Positions 1-11,450 of a stretch of 64,000 nt of DNA are shown in pieces. Origin of the DNA: Gnetum montanum (Eukaryota > Streptophyta > Gnetopsida > Gnetales > Gnetaceae); contig MNCI01030304.1 of assembly GCA_015680685.1 (NCBI GenBank), positions 429,152 through 493,151 of the forward strand. Reading direction: 5' to 3'. Position numbers and translations under genes: made by a program. How positions within the stretch are numbered: position 1 is the first letter of the stretch; every line of letters begins with the position of its first letter. The notes under the pieces are model-generated. The model saw only the letters and a list, made by a program, of their open reading frames with translations. It did not search any database and was not told the origin of the DNA.

Positions 1-1250
1 AGTCTTTGAGGTCGAGTGAACAATCCCAAAATATCTTGCTTTATTAAGCTCATGGAGTTTTAAAGCTAAGGTTTTGAATTAACCCTAACATCACATGGAG
101 CAGCTATTTTAGCAATTGAAGGTAGAGCTTACATGAGTGCTAACTAACTAAGAATACACTTTTTCTATCTACTAATTAAGGTGAAAACATCAAAGATGGA
201 ATTGTAGAGCTCAATGTCTAGTTTTGGCATGATATAGGATCAACATTAGAACAAATAGCTGAGCTCAAGAGAGGAAACCATAATTTCAAGAAAAGGGACT
301 CAATCTAATATGAGAAAGTAGCTTAGTTAGAATGTAATTATCATGTGAGCTCATAAGAAAGATTCATAGAAAAAAAAGGTTAGCTCTACAAGATGGCTCT
401 ATGAGATCAAAGTTAACATTGCCACATAAGTTATTGCATAGTAGAGCAAAAAACTTAGTTCTACGTAGAGCATGAAATTGGATCTGCTAAGTTAGCTTTG
501 TGAGTACGAGTGGTGTACATAGAACTAGAGTTTAGCCTCACTAACTAGCTCCTTTTTGATTCTTCCACACCAAATTTTTCCTAGAATGGGTTCCTAGAGC
601 AAAAGCTTATCTTCATAATAAGCTCACTTTTTAGTCCTACCATGTTAACTTCAAAGTAAGAGTTTTCATGGATTGGTACAAGAATAACCCTATCATGTTA
701 ACTCATAGAGGTAGATTGTAGAGTTTAGAAATGGCTCTATGAAGAAGTTCTATTATGTCAACAAGGCTCATCATGCCTTGCCACATCAATTTGTAGAAGA
801 GGCTCATATAGAATTAAAAAGCATTTCTATAAAAGAGCTCCACCATGTCAACTTATAAAGGAGCTTTGTAAAACCAAAAAATGGCTCTATGAAATGGTTC
901 TACCACATCAACACTATCACATCAATAGTGCCACATCAGTAAGTATATAAAGTTTCGCCTTTGACATTTCATCTACCATGTTAGAACTACCAAACTAGTT
1001 CTGTCACATTAGCATCATCATGTTGGATTCTTTGTGAAGAGCCAATTTGTAGAATCATATTTCCATTCTATAGATGAGCTCTACCATGTTAGCTCTACAA
1101 AGCTGACATGAAGAAAATATACCACATCAACTTTACCTCATGGTAAAGGATTCATAGAGCTTAAAAGGAGCTTGAAATGGTTCTATCATGTTAGCAATGT
1201 CATGTTATCTCATAGACCTAGTTCTAGTGTAGAAATACCTCTTCCAATTC
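1..1250. repeat. Degenerate short-motif repeat field
   Basis: The stretch carries dozens of diverged copies of a motif resembling 'agctctaccatgttagct' mixed with 'tagttctac' and 'ggctctatgaaat', spaced roughly 30 to 60 bases apart. No reading frame of note crosses it. The same motif field recurs at 39800-40300, so it is a dispersed repeat, probably the inside or LTR of an old element. I cannot set element ends. Confidence 0.5.
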
Positions 1251-1275
1251 TCTTGTTTAATCATACATGTATGTT

Positions 1276-2045
1276 TTGATAGGTTTTGGGGTATTTTGGG
1301 CTCATTTTGATGAGTTTAGGGGGACCCAGGGTCTATGGAGACTTATTTAAAGACATTTTGAGGTTATAGATCTCAAAACAAGTATCTTTGTGTTTAGCCT
1401 TAGTAGGTGAGATGTGTTGATGTAGGAACACCTCTTCTGATTTCCTTTTCCTTGTCTTATGAGTTGTTTTTGTAGGTTTTGTACTTGGAGAAGACCTTGA
1501 TGCATGTGTCCAATTTTGTATGTGTTTTTTCTGTTGAATTTTTATGATGAAGATTCTTGGATGTTTTGGCATGTTTGGAGGTGCTTTTGACTTATTTTGA
1601 TGAGTTTAGGAGATTCCGGGATCTATGGGGACTTTTTCAAAGGCATTCGGAGGCTCCTAGCATCAAAAAAGTATTTTTTATTTTTAGCACCTTCAAAATA
1701 GACATCTACTATTTTTGGGAGACATCTTCTATGGGGGGTATAATCATTAGCGATGTGGATCAAGTTCTAGAGGCCATCCTAGACTCCCCACAATTTTTAT
1801 GCATCAATCACATAATGGCCTATCATCAAAAGGTCAAACAGAGACATTGAAAATCTAGTATATTCCTAAGATTATGAAAACAACATGAAATAGACAAGAT
1901 GGATGATTATCACAATATGAACACAAAAATGTTATGTTTTACCTAATTCTAGGAGTTTTTGGATGATTTTCAAAGACTTCAAGGTGTCCCAGGGTCAAAG
2001 GAAACTTGTTTGATTACAAAATGAAACTTTAGATCTCAATTTGGA
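1276..2045 (+). repeat. Diverged tandem repeat, about 290-bp unit
   Basis: The segment around 'tgatgagtttagg' at 1309 recurs at 1599, giving a 290-base period. The following 'ggtctatgg/gggatctatgg...gactt' and 'atctcaaaa...gtatctttgtgttt' blocks recur in the same order. A weaker third copy with 'cccagggtcaaaggaaactt' and 'agatctcaattt' lies near 1935-2045. The small open frames here lie inside the repeat and look incidental. Confidence 0.55.
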
Positions 2046-3090
2046 CAAATTTCTAAATAGTCATGGCAAGTGATATATCTTGTCCTTCCTAAGGTAACAA
2101 CAATAACACTTCTAGTTGTGATAAGAATCATGATATGGAACATAGATTATAGTTAGCTTGTGGTATTGATATATGGATTGTGGCCAATTCATTTTTAGAA
2201 CCATAAGTCATGGTTAAGTTGTGATAATAGCATTGCAAATCACCACAAGTCATAGTCTAAAACATGGATCATGGTTATCTCATTGTATTAGATCACAAGT
2301 TTTGGTTAGATCACAATCATAAATTGTAAGTCATAGTCAAGTTTATGATGGAAAAAAGTGACATAAATAGCATGTGTTAGATAACATAATGATTTCCTCA
2401 AATTGTAGGATACTAGTGTCATTTCCTCAAATTGTTTAGATTTCACATTTTGATGATATGACTAAAAATATTTTAAGGTGGGTATAATTGTGTTTATTAT
2501 ATATTTAAGTATTAGAAATAGTATGAATGTATATCATCCAACTCCTCCATGAACTTATCTTTGTCACATTGATTAGAGTATGCTTCGTGGTGGTCATTAT
2601 TTTCATATTAAAGATTTTGCTTCATGCACTATGAGCTATAAGTGTTGTTTATTTTATGAATTGGATCATAGAAGGTTAGGTTAAGAACCAAAATCAAATA
2701 ATGGAAAGAAAGGGCAAAAATCCTTTATGAAAGGCCCTTTCCAAAAGAGAAAAGATCCTCTTCCAAATAGTATAAATAGGGGTGAACCCCCTCCATTGTA
2801 ATTGTTTTGCCAAACAAGTTAAAGTAAATGAAGAAACTTTTCCTTCCTTCAATTTTGTGTGCTTTGTGCAAACCTTTATGTGTGTGATTAAAGCTCTACA
2901 AGCTTTATCCTCTTTCTTGCTTATTGATTCTTGCAAACATGTTTCTCTCATTTTAAGAAATAAATCTGACATTATGATTCTTCTACCATTTGCATTCTAG
3001 CATAAATTCTCATGGAATGGTCCTCTTATATTCACAATGGGGAATTTTTTCATAATTTCAGTCTATCACAAGTTTTTTTCCATAGTTTGT
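2046..3090. other. No gene recognised; catgg-rich repeats
   Basis: Between 2100 and 2350 there are repeated 'ccacaagtcatgg/gttgtgataa' words, the same style as the tandem duplication at 57251-57900. The rest, to 3090, shows no supported gene. The two overlapping short frames near 2700-3000 lie on opposite strands and have no recognisable domain. Confidence 0.4.
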
Positions 3091-3240
3091 AGGAAATTTG
3101 TATAAAATGACTCTTCAACTACCAAAAAAAGGTGTTCACAATCAAAAGTTATGACTTTTGAAGTTTAAAACTTTAGGCATAGAAAATAAGACTTCTTGAG
3201 AGCTTACCCATGTCAGAACTACTCTAAGATGAGTGTGCTT
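3090..3240 (+). repeat. Dispersed repeat, copy 1 (pairs with 4765-4905)
   Basis: The order 'aaaatgactcttcaact...atcaaaagttatgacttttgaagt...tttaggcatagaaaa...gagagcttacccatg' recurs, diverged, at 4765-4905 in the same orientation about 1.67 kb away. The pair could be remains of two LTRs or two insertions of one repeat. Nothing between them resembles a retroelement protein. Confidence 0.45.
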
Positions 3241-3470
3241 AGTTATGGAGTTTTTATCCTAGTTGTTGGCAATGCATCAAATTTCCTTTCTAAATTTTTT
3301 TCATGTTTTAAAATTTAAATTATACCACTTGTGTTTGACATGTTTTGAAGTTTCATCGATTAATGGACAACTTTGAATATTTTTCTTAATTGATGGAAGA
3401 TTTTTACATTACTAAACCTATGAACAATGTAGGCTAGTGGTGTTAGAGGTGTCCATTGAAGCAATGCACT

Positions 3471-3665
3471 AGGTAGGATTTTATAGTACTGATAGTGTTC
3501 ATAGGAACTCTATGGAAGGTAGGATTTTATGGCACTGATAGTATTCGTGGAGCTCCATGGGAGGCAAGATTTATAGCACTAGCAATGTCCATTGAGCTTC
3601 ATGGGAGTTAGGATTTTATGGTGTGAATAGTATCCACAGAGCTCCATGGGAGGTAGGATTATAAG
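3471..3665 (+). repeat. Tandem repeat, about 45-bp unit, four copies
   Basis: The start word 'aggtaggatttta' or its variants falls at 3471, 3517, 3562, 3606 and 3651, spaced 44 to 46 bases. Each unit also carries 'gcactgatagt' and 'gagctccatgggag' variants. Copies differ by several substitutions each, so the array is old. Confidence 0.8.
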
Positions 3666-4639
3666 ATTTCTATGATGCCTATGATCATAATGGATTACCA
3701 AAATTTTCGATGGATTTCTTTCCAATGGCAAAGGTGAAGGAAGAAATAGTGGAAGCATAGGTAGTAATGAAAAATGATATGTAAGGCAGTAGAAAAAATG
3801 GCACAAACATGGATGATGACATTCAAGGGTAGGACGTGTAGGTAGGTATAGCCAAAATTAGCATAGTAGCAGGGCATCATGCTTGACAAGGATGGTGTAG
3901 GAAGATAGGGCATGAAGAGCATGAAACCAAGGATGTTGACACATGGGTAGTGATAGAGGATTGATGGCATGAGCTATGTGGGAATATATTGTGCATGATA
4001 GAGGAAAGATGAACTAGCACACAACAATGGTAGGAAGATAGTGCAAGGTGGTATGCCATGCTTGTTATGTAGGAATTGTAGTTGTGGTAGTCACAAGGAT
4101 TTTTTTTTATTCCTACTTGATTGGAATCAGTGACCTACTACTACAAATGATGATGAGGCTAGCTGTGCCCATGATAAGATAGTCTTACCATGTCATAGGT
4201 AAGCTAGCCCTGCTAGTTGTAGTAGGTGTAGAGGGAGATAAGGACAGTGAGGGAGAAACAACCATGGAAGGGTTGCATGGGCTTAAAACAAAAACTTTGT
4301 TGTAATAGAATTATAGTGGTAGGGTTAGGTGCTTTGGTAGAAATGGATTAACTAAAGAGAGTGACATAGCAATGACTAGAGTGACATGTGTGATCCAAGG
4401 TTGTGTAGAATGCATGCAGTTAGTAGTAGATGATACAAGAATGACACAAGGATGCATGGGGCTATTGCATGGTGATACATGGCCAATGACATGTACTTGG
4501 CCATAATGATAGGTTGTCTTGAACTTTGAATGATTAGGGCCAAATCCTAAAATTTATTTTTTTTCTTTCAATATATTTTTTATTTTTTATTAATGAGAAG
4601 AGTTAAATATAAATAAAGTATATTAATTTTTTAACAAAC
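3666..4639. other. No gene recognised
   Basis: Overlapping minus-strand open frames at 3579-4059 are Cys/His/Leu-rich translations of low-complexity 'gtagtgatagagg'-type sequence. They have no recognisable domain and look like chance frames. I see nothing else in this stretch. Confidence 0.4.
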
Positions 4640-4760
4640 AAAATCTTAGCTTTGGTGGTTAGGTATATGAAGCATAAGATCTTGAGATTAATAATTAGGT
4701 GACATTGGGTTTGATTCCTAGTCTCAACATTTTAACATTAAGTTTATTTTATAGGAGGTT
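4640..4760 (+). repeat. tRNA-like SINE head candidate
   Basis: 'tggtggttaggtatatgaag' resembles an RNA polymerase III box A region. About 50 bases on, 'gggtttgattcctag' resembles box B (consensus GGTTCGANTCC). Head-to-box spacing fits a tRNA-derived SINE. No intact tRNA cloverleaf is present. Related tRNA-like heads occur at 25850-26450 on the other strand. Ends and target-site duplications were not found. Confidence 0.4.
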
Positions 4761-4764
4761 GAAA

Positions 4765-4905
4765 TCTGTAGAAAATGATTCTTCATTTATCAAAAAATAT
4801 TTCTAGAATCAAAGCTTATGACTTCTAAAGTCTAAGACTTTGGACATGGAAAAGGATATTTCCCAAGAGATAATCCATGCTAGTACTACTCCAGGTGTCC
4901 CAAAT
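4765..4905 (+). repeat. Dispersed repeat, copy 2 (pairs with 3090-3240)
   Basis: Diverged second copy of the 3090-3240 repeat. The words 'gaaaatgattcttcat', 'atcaaagcttatgacttct' and 'ggacatggaaaagga' keep the same order. Confidence 0.45.
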
Positions 4906-7059
4906 CTTAAGATTTCTTGAGGCTTTAATATAAAAGATATGGATCTAATGTGAAAAGATGTGGATTTGTGTGAGAAATGAGAGAAATAATAATCACTAAG
5001 AGAAAATGTAAGAAATGAAAATTTGTGAATGAGAAAATGTAAGATTGAAGATAAATGAAAATGATTGTGGATGTTTCTTCTATATTTTGATCTTAGAATG
5101 AGAAGAGTGGCATTTTATAACAAATCTCCAAGGATTTGGATCTTGGAGCTTTGATACCACTATTGGAGTATGCATGAAAGCTTGAAATCTATCTGTAAAC
5201 TTTTAATATTGATAGAAATCATGTCAATAAAAGCATATTAGGATCCTTTTAACAGTTATTACTAGAGATCACTAGAGAATTGATACAATTGATTTTTTTA
5301 TGTCAACTTTTGGCATATCATTGGAAATCACTACTAGCGATGAAAATTGATATCTTTGTCATCTTTTTAGAAATTTAACATCTCATGACATGTTACTTAA
5401 GTGATATTTTCTCATTTAAAGTTTTATTTACATGCATCTTTAGTTATCACAGATTTCTAAAGCATCTTGTAGACTAGATCTTTCATTTTTACCAATCCTT
5501 TTTACATATCTAATTCAAGATTCTTCTTTCTTCTTTCAAGAGCATCTAGAAGCTTCCAAGTTCAAAGAAAAATAATATCCAATTTATTAATATTAAGCTT
5601 TTAAGAAAGTAAAATTTTACCAATCATCCAACATCACTCCTAGCAACATATAGTGAGATTATATGATGTGCTATATAGATGTGTGTTTGATAGCCCATGG
5701 TACATTATTAATGAGAAGCCATGAAGGAAATAACTTATCAAGAATTAAAGCAAGAACTATGAAATTATTAAAGATTTAAAAATCATTGATAATTTGTTTT
5801 ATGGAAATAGAGCCTAAGATACTTATACTTTTTGGAAAAAGAATCTAGTTTTAAAATTAGTATCTTTGCAGTAATCACTATTTCTAGGCTAACCTATTTG
5901 AATGCACTTACAAGAAAGAAGCTTTCATGGCTCCATATTAATTAAGAACTTTACCACGCACTTGGCACATAAGGAAATATCATGTTTATAATAAATTCAC
6001 TAAGTCTAAGCTACCATCCTTTTTGAGAGAAGTGAAAACATAACCAGGAAACATGATGAAAGCCCTTTTTAGAATGATTACTACTTCAAAAGAGATTTCA
6101 CACAAGTTTTTCAATACGATGATATACAATAATACTAGGAACCCAATATGAAGAATAGTACATATGGGTTGCTTGGATGATATGCTTACAAACAATAAAA
6201 TTTCTTGCCATTAAAAGCTTCTTATTCTTCTACTTACAAAACTTTTTGTTAATCTTTCTAACTATAACATCCCATAGAGTTTATGAGAATTAGGTAAAAT
6301 AAAAAAGAAAACAACTTAAAGACATGAATTTTCTAACAAATGCTAGGATTTAGAAAAAGTTGAATCTTGGAATTCCTTATTACAATGGAAGATTTTAATC
6401 AATTAATATGATAACTTGAAAGTTTACAATATTCATCAATAAGATAAAAAAGACAATATGTAAAATCGCTATCATTTTTTTAATGAATGAGAAGAGGTAT
6501 CATTGGATTTTTCCTTTCAATTTCTTTACACAGATGTTGTTACGTTTGTTTAAAGAAGAAAAATTTATATTTATAGTGATTTCAGTTCTAGAATTAGTTT
6601 TGATTGAATTCTTATTAATTACAAGAATCCCTATGGCTTTTGGAACATGAAAAAGTACATAATGGAATCAAATCTTTGAAGGTAATAAGTTCGTTATAAT
6701 GGGAACACATCTAATTTTTGTGAATCATGGGCAAGATTTCTACTATGCATGAAAGGCATCTACTATGAATTAAAAACATGGAAAAGACATCTTTCTTTTG
6801 TAAAAGAGATCTTTGTCAAAATTAGGATGGGATTGAGAAAGGTTTCCAATGGACTATAGTCTTAATGAAAGCTTATAAAACCAAAAGAAAGCTTACCTCT
6901 ACTTACCTACTATACTATCAAAAAGTTATGATGTTCAAAGGGCTAGAGAATGAGTTTCCTCTTTTGAGGATTCTCTTCTCAATTGAACTTCTCCAATGTC
7001 TAAAGCTTGTCTTTCTCTTACAAATTTTTTGGTGAGGGTGTCCTGGTTCCCCTATTCCT
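4906..7059. other. No gene recognised; AT-rich
   Basis: AT-rich sequence with no frame above about 70 codons and no domain I can name. The minus-strand frame at 5986-6195 is hydrophobic but has no family signature. The plus strand opposite it is slightly gene-like in composition. I could not assign either. Confidence 0.4.
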
Positions 7060-7420
7060 ACTATTTAATTCTCCATTCTTTTCTAGTAGCTTTGGTCTTT
7101 TGAGTTAATATTCAGTCTCCCTTGTGATCTTGCACAAAACCATTTCTTGATGCACTTTGATAAGACCAATGAGTCCTATGATATAACCAATTACTTACAT
7201 GATAATCTTTAAGATTGTAACCCCATTATTTATGTCATAACTTATGACAATAATAACACCTAATCCTCCTATGTTAGTATGAGTGATTAGAATAATCAAA
7301 CCTTTTAGGACCCTTTTGAGATATGGGTGCTTCATTTGATTTTGATGTGCTAGCTTTTTCTTTCAGAGGATCATTTGATTGGGATGTGTTTGTAGAACAC
7401 CACCACCATCTATTGCTCTA
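7060..7420 (-). pseudogene. Retrotransposon gag nucleocapsid remnant (zinc knuckle)
   Basis: Read on the minus strand near 7300-7210, the translation gives C-Y-Y-C-H-K-L-stop-H-K-stop-W-G-Y. This follows the C-x2-C-x4-H-x4-C spacing of a retroelement zinc knuckle, with the glycine replaced by a stop and the last cysteine by tyrosine. Upstream is a short Lys/Ser/Pro-rich basic stretch typical of nucleocapsid. It lies downstream, in minus-strand order, of a protease remnant. A single gypsy element would have the opposite order, so it is probably a separate fragment. Confidence 0.35.
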
Positions 7421-7679
7421 TCCGAGAGAAGCAAGAAACATGAATGATAGTAACTCTCAACTAACTGCACCTTGGGAGGCATGAATGACCACATCCACTA
7501 CTTCCTCCCTAGAGGCAAAGGAGGTGTCATCAAATATCATGACACCTAGGTAGGTGTGCCCTTAGCCTAGGCCTCAGGTGCAACCTGAGTTCAAAGATTT
7601 AATGATTTAGTTGCACCCTATGTCATTGTATGCAATGCATGGAACATGCTTCTTCTCTATTTTTTCAAATTTAGTTTCT

Positions 7680-7990
7680 TTGAAAATTATCTAAGGAGAG
7701 ATCTCTAATTCCCAATTGTGCATCAATGGTGCTTAACCAAGCCCTTTCCATGATGATTGGGAAGCCCTTCGCTTGGATTGGTCTACCAACTTAAGACAAA
7801 TGTTGCTCTTCTTGAGTGGAGGTAGGTTCTAGGCTTTGTACATCTCATGGAAAATCAAATTCACACAAGAACCTGAGTCTAGAAGAGCTTTTCAAGGCTC
7901 ATTCTTGATGATTTGCAAATAGATTAGGGGACTTCCAGGATCATATCTTTTTCTAGGAAGGTGGCCAACCTTTATCCAATCCATGACAGC
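7680..7990 (-). pseudogene. Retropepsin (aspartic protease) remnant, D-S-G type
   Basis: On the minus strand the translation contains A-L-L-D-S-G-S-C-V-N-L-I near 7885-7850, the active-site D-[ST]-G signature of retroviral-type proteases. About 100 bases on, in another frame, is a decayed version of the conserved I-L-G-R-P-W-L-A-T-I-D-A block, here P-I-I-M-E-R-A-W-L-S-T-I-D-A. The distance between blocks is shorter than in intact proteases, so there is an internal deletion plus a frameshift. The D-S-G differs from the D-D-G protease of TE-A relatives nearby, so this belongs to a second gypsy family. Confidence 0.55.
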
Positions 7991-8179
7991 ATGGGTCAAC
8001 ATCATAGTATGTACTTTGGGAGTTGCATGATTTCATTTTTAATATGTTTTTCATTTACTATGATAATTGATAGGTTCTTTTCTTAACCACTTGATGTCAT
8101 AGGTTTGGTAATTTTAGCCTAATTGTTATTATTATTGTTGATTTTACTCTTGATATTGGCCTAAGCTTAAGTTTTAAGA

Positions 8180-9190
8180 GTCTCCTACTGAAACTTCACC
8201 TCCAAACCTTGGTTGATGTTGACATAGTTAATCAAGCATAATGACATATTTTCCCCACAAATGATAATTTCACCACCCTCATAGGCTAAGTGGATCTTTT
8301 AATGTATAAGAGATGAAACCACATGAATTTTAGCGAACCATAGTCTTCCTAGGATTAAGTTGAAGTCAGGTGTCTCTTCAACTACTAGGAAGTTGATGGA
8401 TGTAGGGAATTGTTTACTAGCTACGAAATCCAAAGAGATAGAAACTCACATTGCTATTCATGATCCAGTAAATGACTTAAGTACTAATGTTGTGGTTGCT
8501 TAGATATTCTTGGTTAAGCCTAGTTTTTCAACAATAAAAAATGGCACCATATTGGTTGTCATGCCATCATCCACATGAACATGATGAACTTTGTGTTTGC
8601 CAACACGTATGGTAATGAGAAGAGGAGTAGATAGCACTTCTCCATTTTAAAAATCAACCTTCACCCCATGGTCACAAAATTTGAGCATGGGTTGATTCCC
8701 ATTTTCTCTAAGCGAAGCTTGCTTAATAATAGAATGGATTAATTCTTTATTGGCAGGTGTGTCTCTACTCACAAGGATAGAGGTTAATACTTGAGCTAGT
8801 GCATCCCTATAAGTAGGACACGTCATAACTAGATCATACAAGTTCACTTATGTGTTCTCTTATTTTAGGGACCATTTGGCTTGTTCCATCATTGTGAGAA
8901 AATTCTATCCCTTACGATTTCATCTTTTAGCCTTGGTGGTATTAACTTCCTCCAATCTTCCTTGAGTTTGTAGCTTAGGTTTTAATGTATGTGCCTTGGG
9001 CCCCTTGTCCATGGGTGTAGTTGGTCTTGGTGTAGGTCTCAGTGGGTTGCTTGATTTTGAAGCTTTTTGTTGTTGGTCACCTTTAGTATGCTTGGTTTTT
9101 GGTTTGGAAACTAGTTGATTTTGTCATTGTTGCAGTGATGGTTTTGTGCTAACCATTGAGTTGTGCACCATTATAGGTGGGCTTTGATCC
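8180..9190 (-). pseudogene. TE-A family gag C-terminus and protease, decayed copy 1
   Basis: The minus-strand frame at 8847-8647 begins L-Y-D-L-V-M-T and continues with T-S-I-x-x-x-x-D-T-P-A-N-K-E. It aligns in order with 28080-27763 (minus) and 49169-49360 (plus). Downstream near 8570-8545 comes H-V-D-D-G-M-T-T-N-M-V, the family's retropepsin active site. Near 8360-8330 lies a decayed L-I-L-G-R-x-W motif. Upstream to 9190 is a basic, Lys/Pro/Thr-rich gag tail. Several stops and frame changes interrupt it. No reverse transcriptase follows, so the copy is truncated. Confidence 0.7.
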
Positions 9191-10389
9191 TGGGTTGTCG
9201 TAAAGATAGCCTAGAGGATGTAAATTCTTATACATTTTGCAAAGATTTATCAATTACAAGTTGAATTATTAATTTAGTCCACAAGGATGGATGGTTTACT
9301 ACATTGCATAAGTTTAGTTCATGGTGGAAATGTGGTGGCATTTTTAACAATTGCAAGAGCCATGATAAATCAAGGGTATATTTAATGTTGTAAAAATTTG
9401 ATTGCTTTAAAAGAATTGGACCAAGCATAATGTCATTGCTACCTAGATATGTCCTTGAAAAGCTCAATGTCTCAATTGTTTTGAAGGGCCTATGTATAAA
9501 TGTTTCATTACTAATTATCAATGGAACACTAATCTCAAAAATGTATAATATCTCTTTATTTGGCAACTAATGAAGAAAATATGATTATATTATAAGGGAA
9601 AATCTATTGAAGATTCATTGTATTTTAACTAGAAAGTAGAATAACAAAGGAAATGAAGATTCATTAAGAAAAAAATCAAAAATACCATCTTTAGACCATA
9701 AACATGTAGTTAGCAAATCTTATTTAAAGGCTGTCCATCTTTATAGATGACATTGTCTACTATTTTTTTGGCAAATTAATTTCTTTGAAGTCTAGCATGT
9801 ATATATATTTTTGCACTCATGTTCTTCTTTTCAATAGAATTTTGGTTGCTTGAATTGAGTATCATCCATCAAGAATCCAGAACCAAACACTGTTAGCTTC
9901 AAGATCTGTATTATGTAATGGAGTAGATCCCTTACCACTAGATAACTGATAAGCCTTAAGGATGAAGTCATGAACAATAGCAACAAGATTTTTGGACATT
10001 GATGACAGAAATTCCTTAACATATTGCATATTCATTTATCTGATTCTATAATTATTAGGTGCCTAAGTACATATGTCAATTTTAACTTGATAATTAGTTG
10101 AGAAATTAGTGTGGAAATACATCCTCTCAATTTTTATGATCTTGATTCCCTTGTTTGTAACTCTTACAACATTCTTACTTCCTGATTCTTATTTCTTTTG
10201 TGAGTTAAATGGAGTTATCAAGGGTAGTCCCTCTATAGACATTGTAAGATGCACTAGTTAATTCATATGATTCCTCATATAGAGAACTAAAAATGATGTT
10301 CTTAAAGTAGTTATTTGTTGTAGGAACCTCTTTACAAATCCTACAATCTCATTCTTACTTTTGTTAGAATCAATCCTATCTATTCCATA
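9191..10389. other. No family recognised; weak coding-like stretches
   Basis: A minus-strand frame of 112 codons lies at 9566-9228. Near 10020-9840 another minus frame (not the one starting with Met) reads like a soluble protein segment, beginning V-K-E-F-L-S-S-M-S-K. Neither carries a motif I can name. They may be parts of one decayed element or gene continuing into 10390-10700. Confidence 0.3.
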
Positions 10390-10700
10390 TCATTTCATGG
10401 TAGTAGACAATTTAGTCTTATCCATGTCCAATGTACTAAGAAGAAATCTTCCATCATGAAGTATAGCCCTCGTGGATGAAACCAACTGCTTTGATAGAAT
10501 GTAAATCATATCATTATCCTCTACAGAAGAAACAACCATAATTTGTTCATCTTCAAAGGAATTTTGATCCATTACCTTTACGAATATATGAACATCCTCG
10601 TGTCTTCGCTCAGGATTATAGTTAATCATATACCATGGTTCAACAGGATTCATTTGCATCTTAACATTTTGAGCAATTAGTAGTTGATCTTACAGAGTTC
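10390..10700 (-). pseudogene. Unrecognised decayed coding segment
   Basis: An 89-codon minus-strand frame starts M-Q-M-N-P-V-E-P-W-Y and has balanced, protein-like composition with acidic and hydrophobic alternation. No stops interrupt it until a TGA after S-T-T-M-K. In the same frame the sequence remains gene-like for about 30 more codons. I do not recognise the family. It could be a retroelement polyprotein piece or a host gene exon. Confidence 0.3.
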
Positions 10701-11051
10701 TTTATATTTAGAATCATAAAGTTTATTCTATAAATTCTTTAATTAATCTTTTAACACACACACACACTTAGAAGTGTCAAACATATAACATGGCTTCAAC
10801 GCTTAAGGAAAATTTATCACTTGTCAAAGAAACACAAAGGATTCATGGAAAAAGACATGATGAAGAAGACTGAAGTGTGCTTATGCAAACTAGAATTCTA
10901 TATGTTCATAAAAATTCATATTATCCTGAATTCACATTATCTTGAACTCACATTTATCTTCCATTAAGATGAATAGTTAAGGTGGAGAGATTTGTAGGGC
11001 AACATTGTTTTGCCTCTAGAACATTCAACACCATCAATGTTATGGGAAACC

Positions 11052-11450
11052 TTAATAAGGTTTAACCTTGGCCATGCACAAGAAGAATATCATGTTACTA
11101 AATAGATGACTAGGCCATATCAACCCATGGAAGCGCAAGTAAGAAGGAATGCTGCCATGGAGATAATACATGAGAATAAAAAAGGAAAGAAAGTAACTCA
11201 CAATGTTGTCCTGGAAGAAATCCATGATGATACATTCATAATGAAAAAACTTCATCAAAACCATGAATCCCATTCACAAACACTGATAATTCATATAGAG
11301 GATCTTATCAAAATACAATAATGTTTAACCTTGCAAAGACACCAAGGAAAGATGTAGAAGACTCCAAACATAGGGAGAGCTCAAGGCCTAGAGCTTCCAC
11401 AGAACCACAAGAGAATGAATCGTCATCAAAAGAGAACTAGCTAGCACCAT
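11052..11450 (+). pseudogene. Unrecognised decayed coding segment, Lys/Glu-rich
   Basis: The plus frame at 11106-11321 (71 codons) is rich in Lys, Glu and His. It is followed in another frame by a strongly hydrophilic stretch, P-R-K-D-V-E-D-S-K-H-R-E-S-S, to about 11435. The composition resembles a gag tail or a disordered protein region. There is no diagnostic motif. The overlapping minus frame is very likely a shadow. Confidence 0.25.

Noticed and set aside
3579-4059. Chain of overlapping Cys/His-rich minus frames
   Set aside because: Low-complexity sequence near a tandem repeat; Cys and His come from 'gta/gca/atg' repeats, not a zinc-finger pattern.
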